From the NCBI GenBank assembly GCA_005110395.1, contig DUDU01000108.1, positions 1 through 44,895 of the forward strand: DNA of 44,895 nt. Reading direction: 5' to 3'. The position numbers and the translations under genes are program-made. This stretch comes from Candidatus Melainabacteria bacterium (lineage in GTDB: Bacteria; Cyanobacteriota; Vampirovibrionia; Caenarcaniphilales; Caenarcanaceae). Positions 19,959 through 30,357 of the stretch are shown here, one piece after another (positions within the stretch are counted from its first letter, which is position 1; every line of letters begins with the position of its first letter). The notes beneath the pieces are model-generated. The model was not told the origin of the DNA. It worked only from the letters and a program-made list of their open reading frames with translations, and did no database searches.

Positions 19959-20915
19959 ATGACTCTTTTTGATAAGAAATTTTTTAATAGCTTAAAAACT
20001 GGCATAGCTGTTTTCGAGATAGAAGAGCTAATAGAAATTAATGATGCTGCCAAAATTCTTTTAAAGATTGAGAATAAATCTAATTTGGGGCCTTATTCAA
20101 ATAGCCTTTTGGAATTATTGAAATTTGATGAAGACAATTATTCAAAGCAATTAACGGGCGTTTTGGGCAAACCACTGACAGCCATTCTTCATATCAATGA
20201 AAAATTCAAAATTATTGAAATTAGTGAATCATTTGAAACCAAATTAGGTGAAGCTAGCCATGAACTTAGAAGACCGCTGACAAACGTCAAAACCCTAGTT
20301 GATACGCTTCATCTATGGGGAGCAGGCGAAGATCCTGATGCTCGCAAAAAATTTCTTGGACAATTGCATACTGAAGTAAATCGCCTAACTAAATTAGTTG
20401 AAGAATTACTTGATCTAAGTCGCATTCAGGCTGGTTCAATTCCACTTACTTTTCAACAGGTTGCGCTTAGACCTTTAGTTCAAGAAAGTTTTAATTTACT
20501 GAAAGAACAAGCAGCAAAAAATCAAATTCAATTGGTGAATGAAATACCAGACAATTTCATACTTGTCGCGGACTTAGATAAATTTAGTCATGTTGTAGAA
20601 AATCTAATTGAAAATGCTATTCGCTATAACCGCTCTGCCGGAAAAGTCACACTGAGGCGATCAAAAGAAGATAAAAACTCATTTGAAATTGAAGATACTG
20701 GGCTAGGAATTGCGGCGGATAATATTCCATATATTTTTGAGAGATTTAAGCGATTTAATAAGGAAATTCCTGGAACTGGACTTGGGCTTGCAATTGTCAA
20801 AGCGATTATTGATTTGCATGGCGGCAAGATTTCAGTAAGCTCAGAAGTCGGTAAGGGAACAAGATTTTCGATATTTATCCCAAGCCGAAAAATTGTTTTG
20901 CCTGTTACCAGCTAG
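19959..20915 (+). CDS. Sensor histidine kinase (no adjacent response regulator seen)
   Basis: H-box EASHELRRPLTNVKTLVDTL; N-box VVENLIENAIRYN; DTGLGIAADNIPYIFERF; GTGLGLAIVKAI. Confidence 0.94.
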   Translation: MTLFDKKFFNSLKTGIAVFEIEELIEINDAAKILLKIENKSNLGPYSNSLLELLKFDEDNYSKQLTGVLGKPLTAILHINEKFKIIEISESFETKLGEASHELRRPLTNVKTLVDTLHLWGAGEDPDARKKFLGQLHTEVNRLTKLVEELLDLSRIQAGSIPLTFQQVALRPLVQESFNLLKEQAAKNQIQLVNEIPDNFILVADLDKFSHVVENLIENAIRYNRSAGKVTLRRSKEDKNSFEIEDTGLGIAADNIPYIFERFKRFNKEIPGTGLGLAIVKAIIDLHGGKISVSSEVGKGTRFSIFIPSRKIVLPVTS

Positions 20916-20923
20916 AAATGATT

Positions 20924-21985
20924 TTACAAATACTTCTCCAGAACTGCCTCTTTCAGTGAGGGAATTAAACTTATTCCTTTTTCTAATTGATTTATTTTTT
21001 CTTCCAGCTTTTCAATTTTTGAAACTATTTCTCTTTGCTCTTCAATTGGTGGAATAAATATTTCAAATTCCTTAATTTTGTCTTGTGATAGATTGTCTCT
21101 AGCTACTCCTGTTCTTGCCTTCAATAAATCTTCATATTGAAATTTAAGATGATAAAACATAAATTCAGGCAAATACCTTTCATTTGGAAGAATTCCACAA
21201 ATAGCTTGATTGGTGGATGCTTCAAATCTTAAGATTCCAACTTGTCCCGCAGTTGCACCATACATTGCTAATAAAACAGAATTAATGGGAAATAATTTAG
21301 CACTGGATTCTTTTAATCCTAATTCAGAGATAAAACTTTCTGATTTGTAAATATTACCTTGTCTAACTTCGCTGCTAGTTAACCAAGGAATGGTTGGGTT
21401 TTCATAATATTGAAAATTGCTTCTTAGTGGAGTACCACCTGAACTGGTTTCTGCCAACTCTCCAATTTTTATTTTCGAAAATTTATTGAATATTTCTTTT
21501 TTAAATAATTCTTCAATCCCCTCTCTCAACCCTTCCGCTTCTTTTTTTGCCTTCTCTTCTTTCTTCTCTAAAACCTCAATCTCAGCGACAATTTTTTCTT
21601 GAATGTTTATTGGTGGAAGCGGGATTTGCAAGCTATTAAATGCTTCAATGTCTATATTTTTCTGAGCTACTCCTCTTCCGCACAAATAAACTCTTTCCTG
21701 ATTAAGAAACAAGTAATAATTTAAATATTCAATTTTCAGCATATTTTTTTGCTTAGTATTTAAAGTCATACCTGAATCGTTTAAGAAAAATTCACCTTTA
21801 ATGAATCTTATACATTCTGGAGACATACCAAATCTTGAAATAACAAAACAATCCTCTCTATTAAAAGAATTTGCTCTAAATGTTTCTCCGCCACCACCAT
21901 AAACAGGATAAATTGTGCCTTCTTCAGATTTTTTTACTATTCTTGTTCCATAATCAATTTCGCTAATTTCCCCTAGCTTCACCAA
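20924..21985 (-). CDS. hsdS: Type I/IIB-like specificity subunit (HsdS, two TRDs); TTG start only
   Basis: VKLGEISEIDYGTRI...IPLPPINIQEKIVAEIEVLEKKEEKAK...IKIGELAETSSGGTP...PWLTSSEVRQGNI...IFIPPIEEQREIVSKIEKLEEKI. Confidence 0.9.
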   Translation of the reverse strand: MVKLGEISEIDYGTRIVKKSEEGTIYPVYGGGGETFRANSFNREDCFVISRFGMSPECIRFIKGEFFLNDSGMTLNTKQKNMLKIEYLNYYLFLNQERVYLCGRGVAQKNIDIEAFNSLQIPLPPINIQEKIVAEIEVLEKKEEKAKKEAEGLREGIEELFKKEIFNKFSKIKIGELAETSSGGTPLRSNFQYYENPTIPWLTSSEVRQGNIYKSESFISELGLKESSAKLFPINSVLLAMYGATAGQVGILRFEASTNQAICGILPNERYLPEFMFYHLKFQYEDLLKARTGVARDNLSQDKIKEFEIFIPPIEEQREIVSKIEKLEEKINQLEKGISLIPSLKEAVLEKYL

Positions 21986-22005
21986 ATCCCATTTACTGTA
22001 AATTT

Positions 22006-24624
22006 TTACTTTTTTTTAACATTCAAAGAGAGCGTTTTTTCAAACTCCACACGGTCAAAAGTGAGCATATCAACTAAATCATGGCGAGAAATATTATTTT
22101 CTAAGCTCTCATGGATTGGAAAGTCAAAATCATTAGTAAAAGCTTTATAAATATAAGTACTTGCTTTTTCGGGGTTTTCAAAAACTTCAGGGTCAAAAAG
22201 TTTAGTACAATCTTCTATATGTTTTCCTCTTTGAATCGGGTGAATTCCTTCACTACCACGACGATTAGAAAATTCATAACCCAAAAATCTTTTTTCAGCA
22301 TCTTTTTCACCAGTTTTAATTAATACTACTTTTTGCGGATAAGTTAAAACAAAATAAAATAATTTCTCTTTTTCCTTTTCAAGCACAATCTCAAAGAATT
22401 CTTTATCATTTTTGGCTTTTATTTTTTTGCGATATTCAATATAAATTTCATGTTTTTCTATTTGTTCATTAGGTTTACTTTTTAACAAACTTACATAATC
22501 ATCAAAATTGATACTTTTCCAAACATGGTTTATGTATTTTGCAATGGGTCTCTCTATGCCGTTTATAGTTACATCTTGCAAATTAATAAAAACTTGTTCA
22601 ATCGATTTTTTAAGATTAATTGGAGCGTAGTTATTTCTTCTTCTCAAAAACACAACAACCGTATTAGTTCCCGTTGCCATAAAGGTATTGGAGCCAAGTT
22701 CAGTAATTCCTACAATATCGAAATACTGCAAAATAATTTCTCTGGCTTTGGTATAAATTCCAGTATTACTCAAAATGCTGCTTGGCAGAATAATCCCCGC
22801 AATTCCACCATCTTTTAGAAGTTGTTTTGTGCGTTCAATAAATAAACATTCTATTTCAGAGCTATTATCAGTCAGCGATTTATACAATTCAAAATCTTTT
22901 TCTTGATAATACTTAGTACTGGCATTTTTAAAGGAAGAAACCGAATAAGGCGGATTAGAAACCACTATATCAAATTGTTTATTCTCAAGCGGAAAGTTTT
23001 CATCTTTATTTAATAGTTTTCCTTTATAGTCTGGGTGAGCAAAGCGAGCTAAACCATCAGAATGAATAACATTAGCTAATCCGTCTCCATGCAAATAACA
23101 ACCAACTTTGCCAACTTTTACCAAGCGATAATCTTTTTCAACACCATAAATATATTGAATAGCCCAAGCAAAATGATCGTCTTTCCAATTTCTAAGTTTT
23201 TTAGCAATACTTGGATTGTAGTTTTTGTCGTTTTTTGTATTTAATAATCGCTGAAACTCATGCATAATCTCAGTAATAAAATGTCCGCTACCTGCCGCAT
23301 AATCCATTACATATGGTAATAATTCTCCATTATCAAGTTTTGCATTAGCCAATTTATTTTCTACAATTTGATCGATTGGCAAACTTTTAATAATAAATTG
23401 AGCAACTGGGACTGGCGTAAAAAACTGCCCAGATTCTTGTTTGAGTCCAGTAGTTAATAATAATTCAAAAAAATCACTCAAATATTGTTGTTTTTTTGTA
23501 TAACGAAGTTTATAGCCTTGTAATAATTCAACTATTTCTTTCACCACAACGGCATTTTCATTAAAAGACTGTTCATCATAAACATCTTTGATTGCAAATT
23601 CATTATTTTTTTCAAGTCTGATTTTATTGAATCGTCCAAGAATGTCATTTCTTAACTTTTCTTCAAGATGATGAAATTGATTATTAAATTCTGTTTCAGA
23701 AAAATCAGTTACAACTTTTTCTAAGAATTCATGCATTCCCTCTTTATACAGATCTGTTAACCTGAGCTGAAAGGAAATATGAGTATCTGATTCTAGCCAT
23801 TGAAAGGCGAGTTCATTGTTTGTACCTTCATTGATTTTTTCATCATAAATTTTGCATAAAAACAATGTGAAAATTTTATTAAAAGCATTTCCCTTGTCAG
23901 AAACGACATTGTGACGAAGAATTTCAAGAAATTGATTGAAAATAAAACTACTGTCTTCTTGTTTTATTTCTACGAGGTCATTAATAGTTAGAGCTTTACT
24001 TTCAAAATCATATGGCTTAACCCAGCTATCAAAAACCCCATTATCTTTAGTTAACTTGCTCCATCTTTCATAAAAATCTTTTACATTACTGGTTTGGCGA
24101 TATTCTGGCTCAATTTTGATAATTTCATTTTCATAAATAATTTGATTGTTTTTCAGCTCTGAAGCATAAAGCATCAAAATATCAGCATTTCGATCCTGTT
24201 GAAAATAAGTGAATAATTGTCCGCCATCTTTTTTTATTCGGGCTAATTCTTTCTCAAATTCTTTGCCATAAGTTTTGCATTCAATCATCAAATAGGCAGA
24301 ACCATCATCACGAGTAATTAAAACATCTAATCGTCCAGAAGTACCATGTCCAGTTGCCCAAGTTTTCTCAAGAATAATGTTTTCTGGCTTATAACCTTTT
24401 TCTAAAAGCCTATTCACGCATTCCAAAACAACAAAATTTTCAGGCTGAGAGAAATTCTGAGTTGATTTACTTTCAGTTCTTATTAAATCGCCATAATTGA
24501 TCTTTCCACTTTTAAAATCAATCTCAATACAGTAATTGTTGCAATTAGCATATTTTTTCTGGTAAATCCCATTTGTACCTTCTTTTGAGTTAAACCCCAA
24601 AATCTGAAAAAATTCTTTTTGCAT
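22006..24624 (-). CDS. Fused restriction nuclease (HSDR_N-like) and N6-adenine methyltransferase
   Basis: N-term GRLDVLITRDDGSAYLMIECKTYG (PD-(D/E)xK-like D...ECK); MTase motif I MDYAAGSGHFI; motif IV FDIVVSNPPYSVSS. Confidence 0.88.
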   Translation of the reverse strand: MQKEFFQILGFNSKEGTNGIYQKKYANCNNYCIEIDFKSGKINYGDLIRTESKSTQNFSQPENFVVLECVNRLLEKGYKPENIILEKTWATGHGTSGRLDVLITRDDGSAYLMIECKTYGKEFEKELARIKKDGGQLFTYFQQDRNADILMLYASELKNNQIIYENEIIKIEPEYRQTSNVKDFYERWSKLTKDNGVFDSWVKPYDFESKALTINDLVEIKQEDSSFIFNQFLEILRHNVVSDKGNAFNKIFTLFLCKIYDEKINEGTNNELAFQWLESDTHISFQLRLTDLYKEGMHEFLEKVVTDFSETEFNNQFHHLEEKLRNDILGRFNKIRLEKNNEFAIKDVYDEQSFNENAVVVKEIVELLQGYKLRYTKKQQYLSDFFELLLTTGLKQESGQFFTPVPVAQFIIKSLPIDQIVENKLANAKLDNGELLPYVMDYAAGSGHFITEIMHEFQRLLNTKNDKNYNPSIAKKLRNWKDDHFAWAIQYIYGVEKDYRLVKVGKVGCYLHGDGLANVIHSDGLARFAHPDYKGKLLNKDENFPLENKQFDIVVSNPPYSVSSFKNASTKYYQEKDFELYKSLTDNSSEIECLFIERTKQLLKDGGIAGIILPSSILSNTGIYTKAREIILQYFDIVGITELGSNTFMATGTNTVVVFLRRRNNYAPINLKKSIEQVFINLQDVTINGIERPIAKYINHVWKSINFDDYVSLLKSKPNEQIEKHEIYIEYRKKIKAKNDKEFFEIVLEKEKEKLFYFVLTYPQKVVLIKTGEKDAEKRFLGYEFSNRRGSEGIHPIQRGKHIEDCTKLFDPEVFENPEKASTYIYKAFTNDFDFPIHESLENNISRHDLVDMLTFDRVEFEKTLSLNVKKK

Positions 24625-24805
24625 AGTCGAGAAGAGATTCTGATAACGATATTAAAGCCTATATTTAAAGCTTGAATTTGAATTCTATTGTAATAAAATA
24701 TATTTATTTATTGGTATTAAACAACAAACTGAATTGGTTCACATCTTTAACCTTGACGTTGCTTGTATTGAGATGTTGTGTTAACTTCCTGAGATTAAGA
24801 TGTTT

Positions 24806-25369
24806 TTATTTGTGAGCGGGAGGAAGAGGTTTTCCCATTGTTGTGGAAGTGTTTTTTTGTGGATCTGTGCTTCTTAATTGACCCATTTTGGTGGAGGATT
24901 CCAGCGGAGGAATAATTTCGTTTTCTTTTGTGGATTCAATAGGGGAGGCTGTATCACCCATTTCTACGAAAGAAGACTTATCTTTTGAGCTGTCTGTGAT
25001 TTTAGAATTTGTTTGTTGAGCTTTGTTTTCTGTATTGGATTTTAGATTGACTGCTTCACCCATTGTTCCACGTGAAAAGCCTTTACTGCAACCAGAAAAT
25101 AAAATTGAAAAGCCTAAAATAAATTGCCAAATTTTGAATGAGAATCCTGTTTTCTTTTTTACTTCACTCTTTTCATTACGAACGCAAAGACCATCTGTAT
25201 TATTTTTAACCAGCAGTTGAAACTCTTTTTCTGAAATACCAGTTATGTTATGTACATTTTTATTGCAAATTAGGCAAAACTTTTTTTTCTCGTTTCCCTC
25301 CATTAAATCCCAATCTTCAGAGCAAGGATTGGCAATTTTTATTTCTTCAAGACGTAGTTGTTCTTTCAT
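24806..25369 (-). CDS. Putative membrane/lipoprotein with N-terminal 4-Cys domain and low-complexity tail
   Basis: IANPCSEDWDLMEGNEKKKFCLICNKNVHNITGISEKEF...; hydrophobic IWQFILGFSILFSGC; repeated MG[EDQK] motifs. Confidence 0.6.
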   Translation of the reverse strand: MKEQLRLEEIKIANPCSEDWDLMEGNEKKKFCLICNKNVHNITGISEKEFQLLVKNNTDGLCVRNEKSEVKKKTGFSFKIWQFILGFSILFSGCSKGFSRGTMGEAVNLKSNTENKAQQTNSKITDSSKDKSSFVEMGDTASPIESTKENEIIPPLESSTKMGQLRSTDPQKNTSTTMGKPLPPAHK

Positions 25370-25401
25370 TGGAAGAGCTGTTGCTTTGTGTTTATGTAAG
25401 T

Positions 25402-25635
25402 CTACTGTCTTTTTGTAAAAACTTCATTATCAGTTTGCAAGACATTGTTAAATCCTGGGACAATATTTTTGTTTTGAGAGAGTAAATCCATTTCCCGTTT
25501 GGTTGTAATATGCAAAACATGCATCTTAGCGCCAACTTCTCTGCCAATATCAGATTTTTCTCTTCCAGAAGGCGTTAGGCAAATTCCATTTTTTATTCTT
25601 AGTTTGTGTCTTGATTTTTGTTTAATTCTAATGAC
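25402..25635 (-). pseudogene. Open frame lacking an ATG near its start; probable gene remnant
   Basis: Minus-frame VIRIKQKSRHKLRIKNGICLTPSGREKSDIGREVGAKMHVLHITTKREMDLLSQNKNIVPGFNNVLQTDNEVFTKRQ*. Confidence 0.3.
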
Positions 25636-25645
25636 TCAATCACGA

Positions 25646-26257
25646 TTAGCTTTTCCTTTTTAGCTCTTCAAGTTCTGACTCAAGTTTTTTGATATAGGTC
25701 AAAAGAAGATCGGGAATATCTTGATGATCTAATTTAGCAATTGAAGCTTTGCTGGTAGCTCTAGCTGGGATACCCACAACAGTCGTATTTGCTTCTACAT
25801 CATGAATTACTACTGAGCCTGAACCAATACGGCTATTTTCACCAATCACAATATTTCCCAATACCTGGGCATGAGCACCAACCACAGCACCTTTTTTTAT
25901 TGTTGGATGCCTTTTTTCTTTCTTGGTTGATGTGCCTCCCAGCGTTACACCCTGATAAATAATTACTTCTTCCTCAATCTCAGCAGTTTCACCGATTACA
26001 ACTCCGCAACCATGATCAATAAAAACTTTTTGAGCTATTTGTGCACCAGGATGAATTTCAATTCCAGTCAGAAACCTTGCAAAGCTAGATATTAAACGGG
26101 CAAAGAGAAAAATCTTCTTCTTATAAAACCAATGACTAATTTTGTGAAAGCTGATTGCATGGAGCCCTGGATAACAAATCAATATTTCCAATTCAGAATT
26201 TGCAGCAGGATCATTTGCCCTAATAAATTCAAGATTGGCTTTTAGTGAGCTAAACAA
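25646..26257 (-). CDS. cysE: Serine O-acetyltransferase
   Basis: HKISHWFYKKKIFLFARLISSFARFLTGIEIHPGAQIAQKVFIDHGCGVVIGETAEI...GVTLGGTSTKKEKRHPTI hexapeptide repeats. Confidence 0.95.
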   Translation of the reverse strand: MFSSLKANLEFIRANDPAANSELEILICYPGLHAISFHKISHWFYKKKIFLFARLISSFARFLTGIEIHPGAQIAQKVFIDHGCGVVIGETAEIEEEVIIYQGVTLGGTSTKKEKRHPTIKKGAVVGAHAQVLGNIVIGENSRIGSGSVVIHDVEANTTVVGIPARATSKASIAKLDHQDIPDLLLTYIKKLESELEELKRKS

Positions 26258-26285
26258 TTTCTTGCACCATTAATTTTGGGAAGAG

Positions 26286-27287
26286 TTAATTCTTTACCAA
26301 TTGAAGTAAATAATTCATATTGTCTCTTGATTGATTCAAATCAGGAATATTTTCTAGAGTAGATTTGTCAATTTGTTTAATTACCTGATGAATAATTTCA
26401 ATATATCCTTCTAACCAGCCTGTTGCATGATAAGCACTTTGTCCTGAGCCAATAATTGAATTTTGTCGAATCAAAGTACATTTTGAATTTCCTCTTCCAA
26501 TAATAATTTGATCAGGATTTTCAAATTTCCATTCAGCCGATTGCTTTTCACCGACTATATTCAACTCTAATTGATTGCTAGCCCCATGAGCTGTTTTAGA
26601 GACGGAACCCAAAGCCGTTACGCCTGACTCAAATTCCAATAAAACCTGGCAATGAGTATCTCTATGAGGAGTTTCAGCATTGAGATAGGACTTAATAAAA
26701 TGAGATTTCTCTATTCTGATTTTGCTATTGATTAAAAATGTCATTAAATCGAACCAATGAGTCACCAAATCCAATACCACATCATGGCCACCACTCAAAG
26801 CAAAATCATTTTTCCAAGCTTTTGCATTTTGGTTTCCTAAAAGGGCTCTTTCTATAGCCCTTTGCGCAGAACTTGCCTACCAATATCTAGATTCAATAGA
26901 AACAATTTTGCCGAAATCACCTGCATTAATAATTTCTTTAAGAGTTTGAATTCCCCAAGTTTGCCGATAGATATGAAGAACTGCCACCTTTGCCTTAACA
27001 GATGATAGCTGTTCAAGCTCATTCAATGAACAACAAATCGGTTTTTCTACAACGATATTTGTGAATCCTGCTTTATCAGCTTCAATGACCTTTTTTGCAT
27101 GAAGACCATGTGGATTGGCAATAAACAAGATGGAATTCTTGCAAGGATTAAAGTCCGACAAGACTTGATCTCTTTGCACCTTACGGATAGGCTCGATTGT
27201 AATATCTGAATCAATATTCGGGATAATAGCCAAGCTGTTCAATATAGCTTTAGCTGAATTACCCGAGCCTAACAAATAAGGAATCAT
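26286..27287 (-). pseudogene. Gfo/Idh/MocA family oxidoreductase interrupted by an in-frame TAG (ORF track pieces 26877-27287 and 26286-26798)
   Basis: Continuous frame of 334 codons reads ...SIESRYW*ASSAQRAIERALLGNQNAKAWKNDFALSGGHDVVLDLVTHWFDL...; the only internal stop is TAG at 26877-26879. Confidence 0.85.
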
Positions 27288-29815
27288 TATTCATCATCGA
27301 CATTAACTGCTTCTGAAGCTACTTCTAAATTATCTGGAAACAAATTGTCATTTGCGCTGAGATCTTCTTTCAAAACAGTGATCGAAACCACTCTGTCATC
27401 ATCTGCAACATGCTGAAGCCTTACTCCCGTTGCCATTCTACTTTGAGCGGGAATTTCATTAGCTTTCTGTCTCAGGATAACTCCATTGGCAGTTGCAATC
27501 ATGACATCATCAGTATCTTTAACAATTGCAATTCCAGTTAATCTACTAGAAGCCCTTTTGAATTTAGTTCCAATCAAACCCGTTCCGCCTCGTTTTTGAT
27601 CTCTGAACTCACTGACTGAAACACGCTTACCATATCCATCATCAGTAACAAGTAACATAAAAGTATTATCTTCTTCAGCTGGATTGAAAGTTCCACAGCT
27701 TACAATTCGGTCACCTTTACGTAAATTAATTGCCTTCACTCCAGCGGCAGTTCTGCCAAGTGCTCTGAGCTCAGTTTCTGCATATCTAATGACCATACCT
27801 TCATAGGTTGCAATCACAATATGATAATTTGGAATTGACAGCTTCACCCAGCCTAGCTCATCCGTTTCATCTAGCCCAATGGCTATAATCCCAGAACGAC
27901 GTATATGGCCAAAAGAAGCCGCTATTGTTTTCTTAATAGTGCCTTGTCGGGTGAGCATAATCAAAGATTCACCCTCATCCGTTGGCTGAGAAACTGGAAT
28001 GACAGAAGTAACAGTCTCATTTGGCAAAAGCGGAATAACATTAATCAGGGCCTTGCCCTTGTTTTGGCGGCTTCCTTCAGGAACTTGATAAACCTTTTCC
28101 GAATAAACCACACCACGATTTGTGAAGAACAAAATCTGATCGTGCATCGTCGCAGTTATACAATGCTGCAAATCATCTTCATCACGAGTAGCAATTCCTT
28201 CTTTACCTCTTCCAGCACGATTTTGACTGATAAAAGTGTCTGTCTGAATTCGTTTAATGTAATCATTTTTGGTAATAAAGACCATCATCGAATCATTAGG
28301 TATTAAATCTTCATTTGTGAGATCGCCCTCTTCAGGTCGAATTTCTGTACATCTGTCGCTTTTGACTTTAGCTTTCAATTCAAGTAAATCTTTTCTGATA
28401 TTGGCTAAAATAAAGTCACGGCTAGAGAGTAATGTCTCTAAGTCAGCTATTCTTGCGAGCAAATCAAGATTTTCTTTTTGCAATTTACCTTGTTCCAAAC
28501 CAGTTAAGCGCCTTAATTGCATTTCCAAGATCGCTTCAGCTTGTTTTTCAGTCAGCTCACATTTTTCTATCAAAGCTTTTTTTGCATCATCTGTTGAATT
28601 AGAAGCCCTGATTAAAGCAACAACTTCATCAAGCATGCTAAGAGCTTTGAGCAAACCAATGACAATATGACTTCTCTCTTGCGCTTTTCTGAGGTCAAAC
28701 TTGGCTTTGCGGGTAACAACTTCTACTCTGTGCTCAATAAAATAACTGAGCATTGCTTTAAGATTGAGTTGCTTTGGACGACCATTTACCAGCGCAAGCG
28801 TATTCACCGAGAAAGTCTGCTGAAGTTGAGTTAGCTTGTATAGATTATTTAAAACAATATCAGGATTGGCATCGCGTCTAAGCTTAATTACAACTCTGGT
28901 TCCTTGTCTACCCGATTCATCGTTGAGATCAGCAATACCTGTAATTCTTTCAGTTTTAACCATTTCAGCTATTTTCTGAATCAGGGCTTCTGGTCCAACT
29001 AAATAAGGCAATTCCGTTACAACAATTGCATTAGTTTTACTGTTTTTGACCCCAACTTCTTCGATTTGAGCAACTGCCCTGGTTACAATACTTCCTCTTC
29101 CAGTTTCAAAAGCATCTTTGATTCCTCGGCTTCCCATAATAATTCCACCTGATGGAAAATCTGGACCTTTGACAAATCTCATTAAGTCTTGAATAGATGC
29201 TTCAGGATCGTCTATAAGGTGAACAAGTCCATCAATGACTTCTGAACAGTTGTGAGGCGGAATATTGGTTGCCATACCAACAGCAATACCACTAGAACCA
29301 TTCAATAAAAGAATTGGCAATTTAGTTGGTAATACTTTAGGCTCTTTTAAACTACCATCAAAATTATCTTGAAAATCAACAGTCTCAGAGTCAATATCAG
29401 CCAGAATTTCCGTTGATATTTTTGACAACCTAGCTTCGGTATATCTCATGGCAGCAGGATTATCATCCAAGCTTCCAAAGTTTCCATGGCCGTCAATTAG
29501 AGGAAATCGTGAAGAAAACGGCTGAGCCAACCTCACCAAGGCGTCGTAGACAGCAGTGTCACCGTGAGGGTGATATTTACCCAAAACTTCCCCAACAATA
29601 CGAGCACATTTCTTGTGTGGTTTATCTGGTGAAAGCCCTATTTCATTCATGGCATACAATATGCGTCTATGAACAGGCTTGAGCCCATCTCTGACATCTG
29701 GCAGAGCACGGCTCACAATAATGCTCATGGCATAATCGATGAAACTCGATTTCATTTCATCGCGAACATCTGTTAACAAAACTTTAGAAACTATTGAACC
29801 TTCGTCTGATGTCAT
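27287..29815 (-). CDS. gyrA: DNA gyrase subunit A
   Basis: [56 protein letters not shown]; GyrA-box-like QKRGGTG. Confidence 0.97.
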   Translation of the reverse strand: MTSDEGSIVSKVLLTDVRDEMKSSFIDYAMSIIVSRALPDVRDGLKPVHRRILYAMNEIGLSPDKPHKKCARIVGEVLGKYHPHGDTAVYDALVRLAQPFSSRFPLIDGHGNFGSLDDNPAAMRYTEARLSKISTEILADIDSETVDFQDNFDGSLKEPKVLPTKLPILLLNGSSGIAVGMATNIPPHNCSEVIDGLVHLIDDPEASIQDLMRFVKGPDFPSGGIIMGSRGIKDAFETGRGSIVTRAVAQIEEVGVKNSKTNAIVVTELPYLVGPEALIQKIAEMVKTERITGIADLNDESGRQGTRVVIKLRRDANPDIVLNNLYKLTQLQQTFSVNTLALVNGRPKQLNLKAMLSYFIEHRVEVVTRKAKFDLRKAQERSHIVIGLLKALSMLDEVVALIRASNSTDDAKKALIEKCELTEKQAEAILEMQLRRLTGLEQGKLQKENLDLLARIADLETLLSSRDFILANIRKDLLELKAKVKSDRCTEIRPEEGDLTNEDLIPNDSMMVFITKNDYIKRIQTDTFISQNRAGRGKEGIATRDEDDLQHCITATMHDQILFFTNRGVVYSEKVYQVPEGSRQNKGKALINVIPLLPNETVTSVIPVSQPTDEGESLIMLTRQGTIKKTIAASFGHIRRSGIIAIGLDETDELGWVKLSIPNYHIVIATYEGMVIRYAETELRALGRTAAGVKAINLRKGDRIVSCGTFNPAEEDNTFMLLVTDDGYGKRVSVSEFRDQKRGGTGLIGTKFKRASSRLTGIAIVKDTDDVMIATANGVILRQKANEIPAQSRMATGVRLQHVADDDRVVSITVLKEDLSANDNLFPDNLEVASEAVNVDDE

Positions 29816-29827
29816 TTAGCTTGAATA

Positions 29828-29868
29828 TGTAAATTAGTGATCTGTAAATTAGTGATCTGTAAACTAAG
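29828..29868. repeat. 15-bp tandem repeat (~2.7 copies) directly upstream of gyrA
   Basis: tgtaaattagtgatc tgtaaattagtgatc tgtaaactaag. Confidence 0.85.
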
Positions 29869-30174
29869 TCTCGTGATTAAGCCTTAGAAAAATAACTTGG
29901 GAGAAAGAGTATATACGCCAACGGTAATTTACCTTAAATTAAACCATAATTCGCTCCAAAAAGCCCATAAATAAAGGACTATTTGAGATTAGATTTTGAC
30001 TTTATTGGAGATCCCTCAGAAACCTCAAATTACCCCTTTACTCGAGACAATCAACTTTTAATCAAAATCCTTCAATCTATAATCAAAGCCACAGGCGAAA
30101 AGCCTAGGACTCAAACCCAGAACTAAGCACAATTAAAGTTTTGATTCAAGCGGAAAATCGAAAGGACACAAAAA

Positions 30175-30357
30175 ATGAATCCAATAGTTATTTTAGGTTT
30201 AGTAGTAATTGGTTTTATGATTTTTCCTTTTCTAAAAGGCACAAGTCATACAACCGCTAGTGATGAAAAAGGTTTTGACTTTAGTAGATTATTCTCCTCA
30301 AAAAGTTCAAACAAGAAAACCAAAAGATCCTCAAAAGCCAGAAGGTATAGTTGCTAA
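30175..30357 (+). CDS. Small single-TM basic protein (60 aa)
   Basis: MNPIVILGLVVIGFMIFPFL followed by Ser/Lys-rich tail. Confidence 0.45.
   Translation: MNPIVILGLVVIGFMIFPFLKGTSHTTASDEKGFDFSRLFSSKSSNKKTKRSSKARRYSC

Noticed and set aside
26877-26879. TAG reassigned as a sense codon
   Set aside because: TAG ends clear genes here, e.g. kdsA (44585) and the histidine kinase (20915), so the standard code applies
27905-28670. Two 133-aa plus ORFs
   Set aside because: Antisense to gyrA
27287-29815. Quinolone-resistance-like Thr in GyrA ([10 protein letters not shown])
   Set aside because: Thr at this position is, to my knowledge, natural in several lineages; cannot infer resistance
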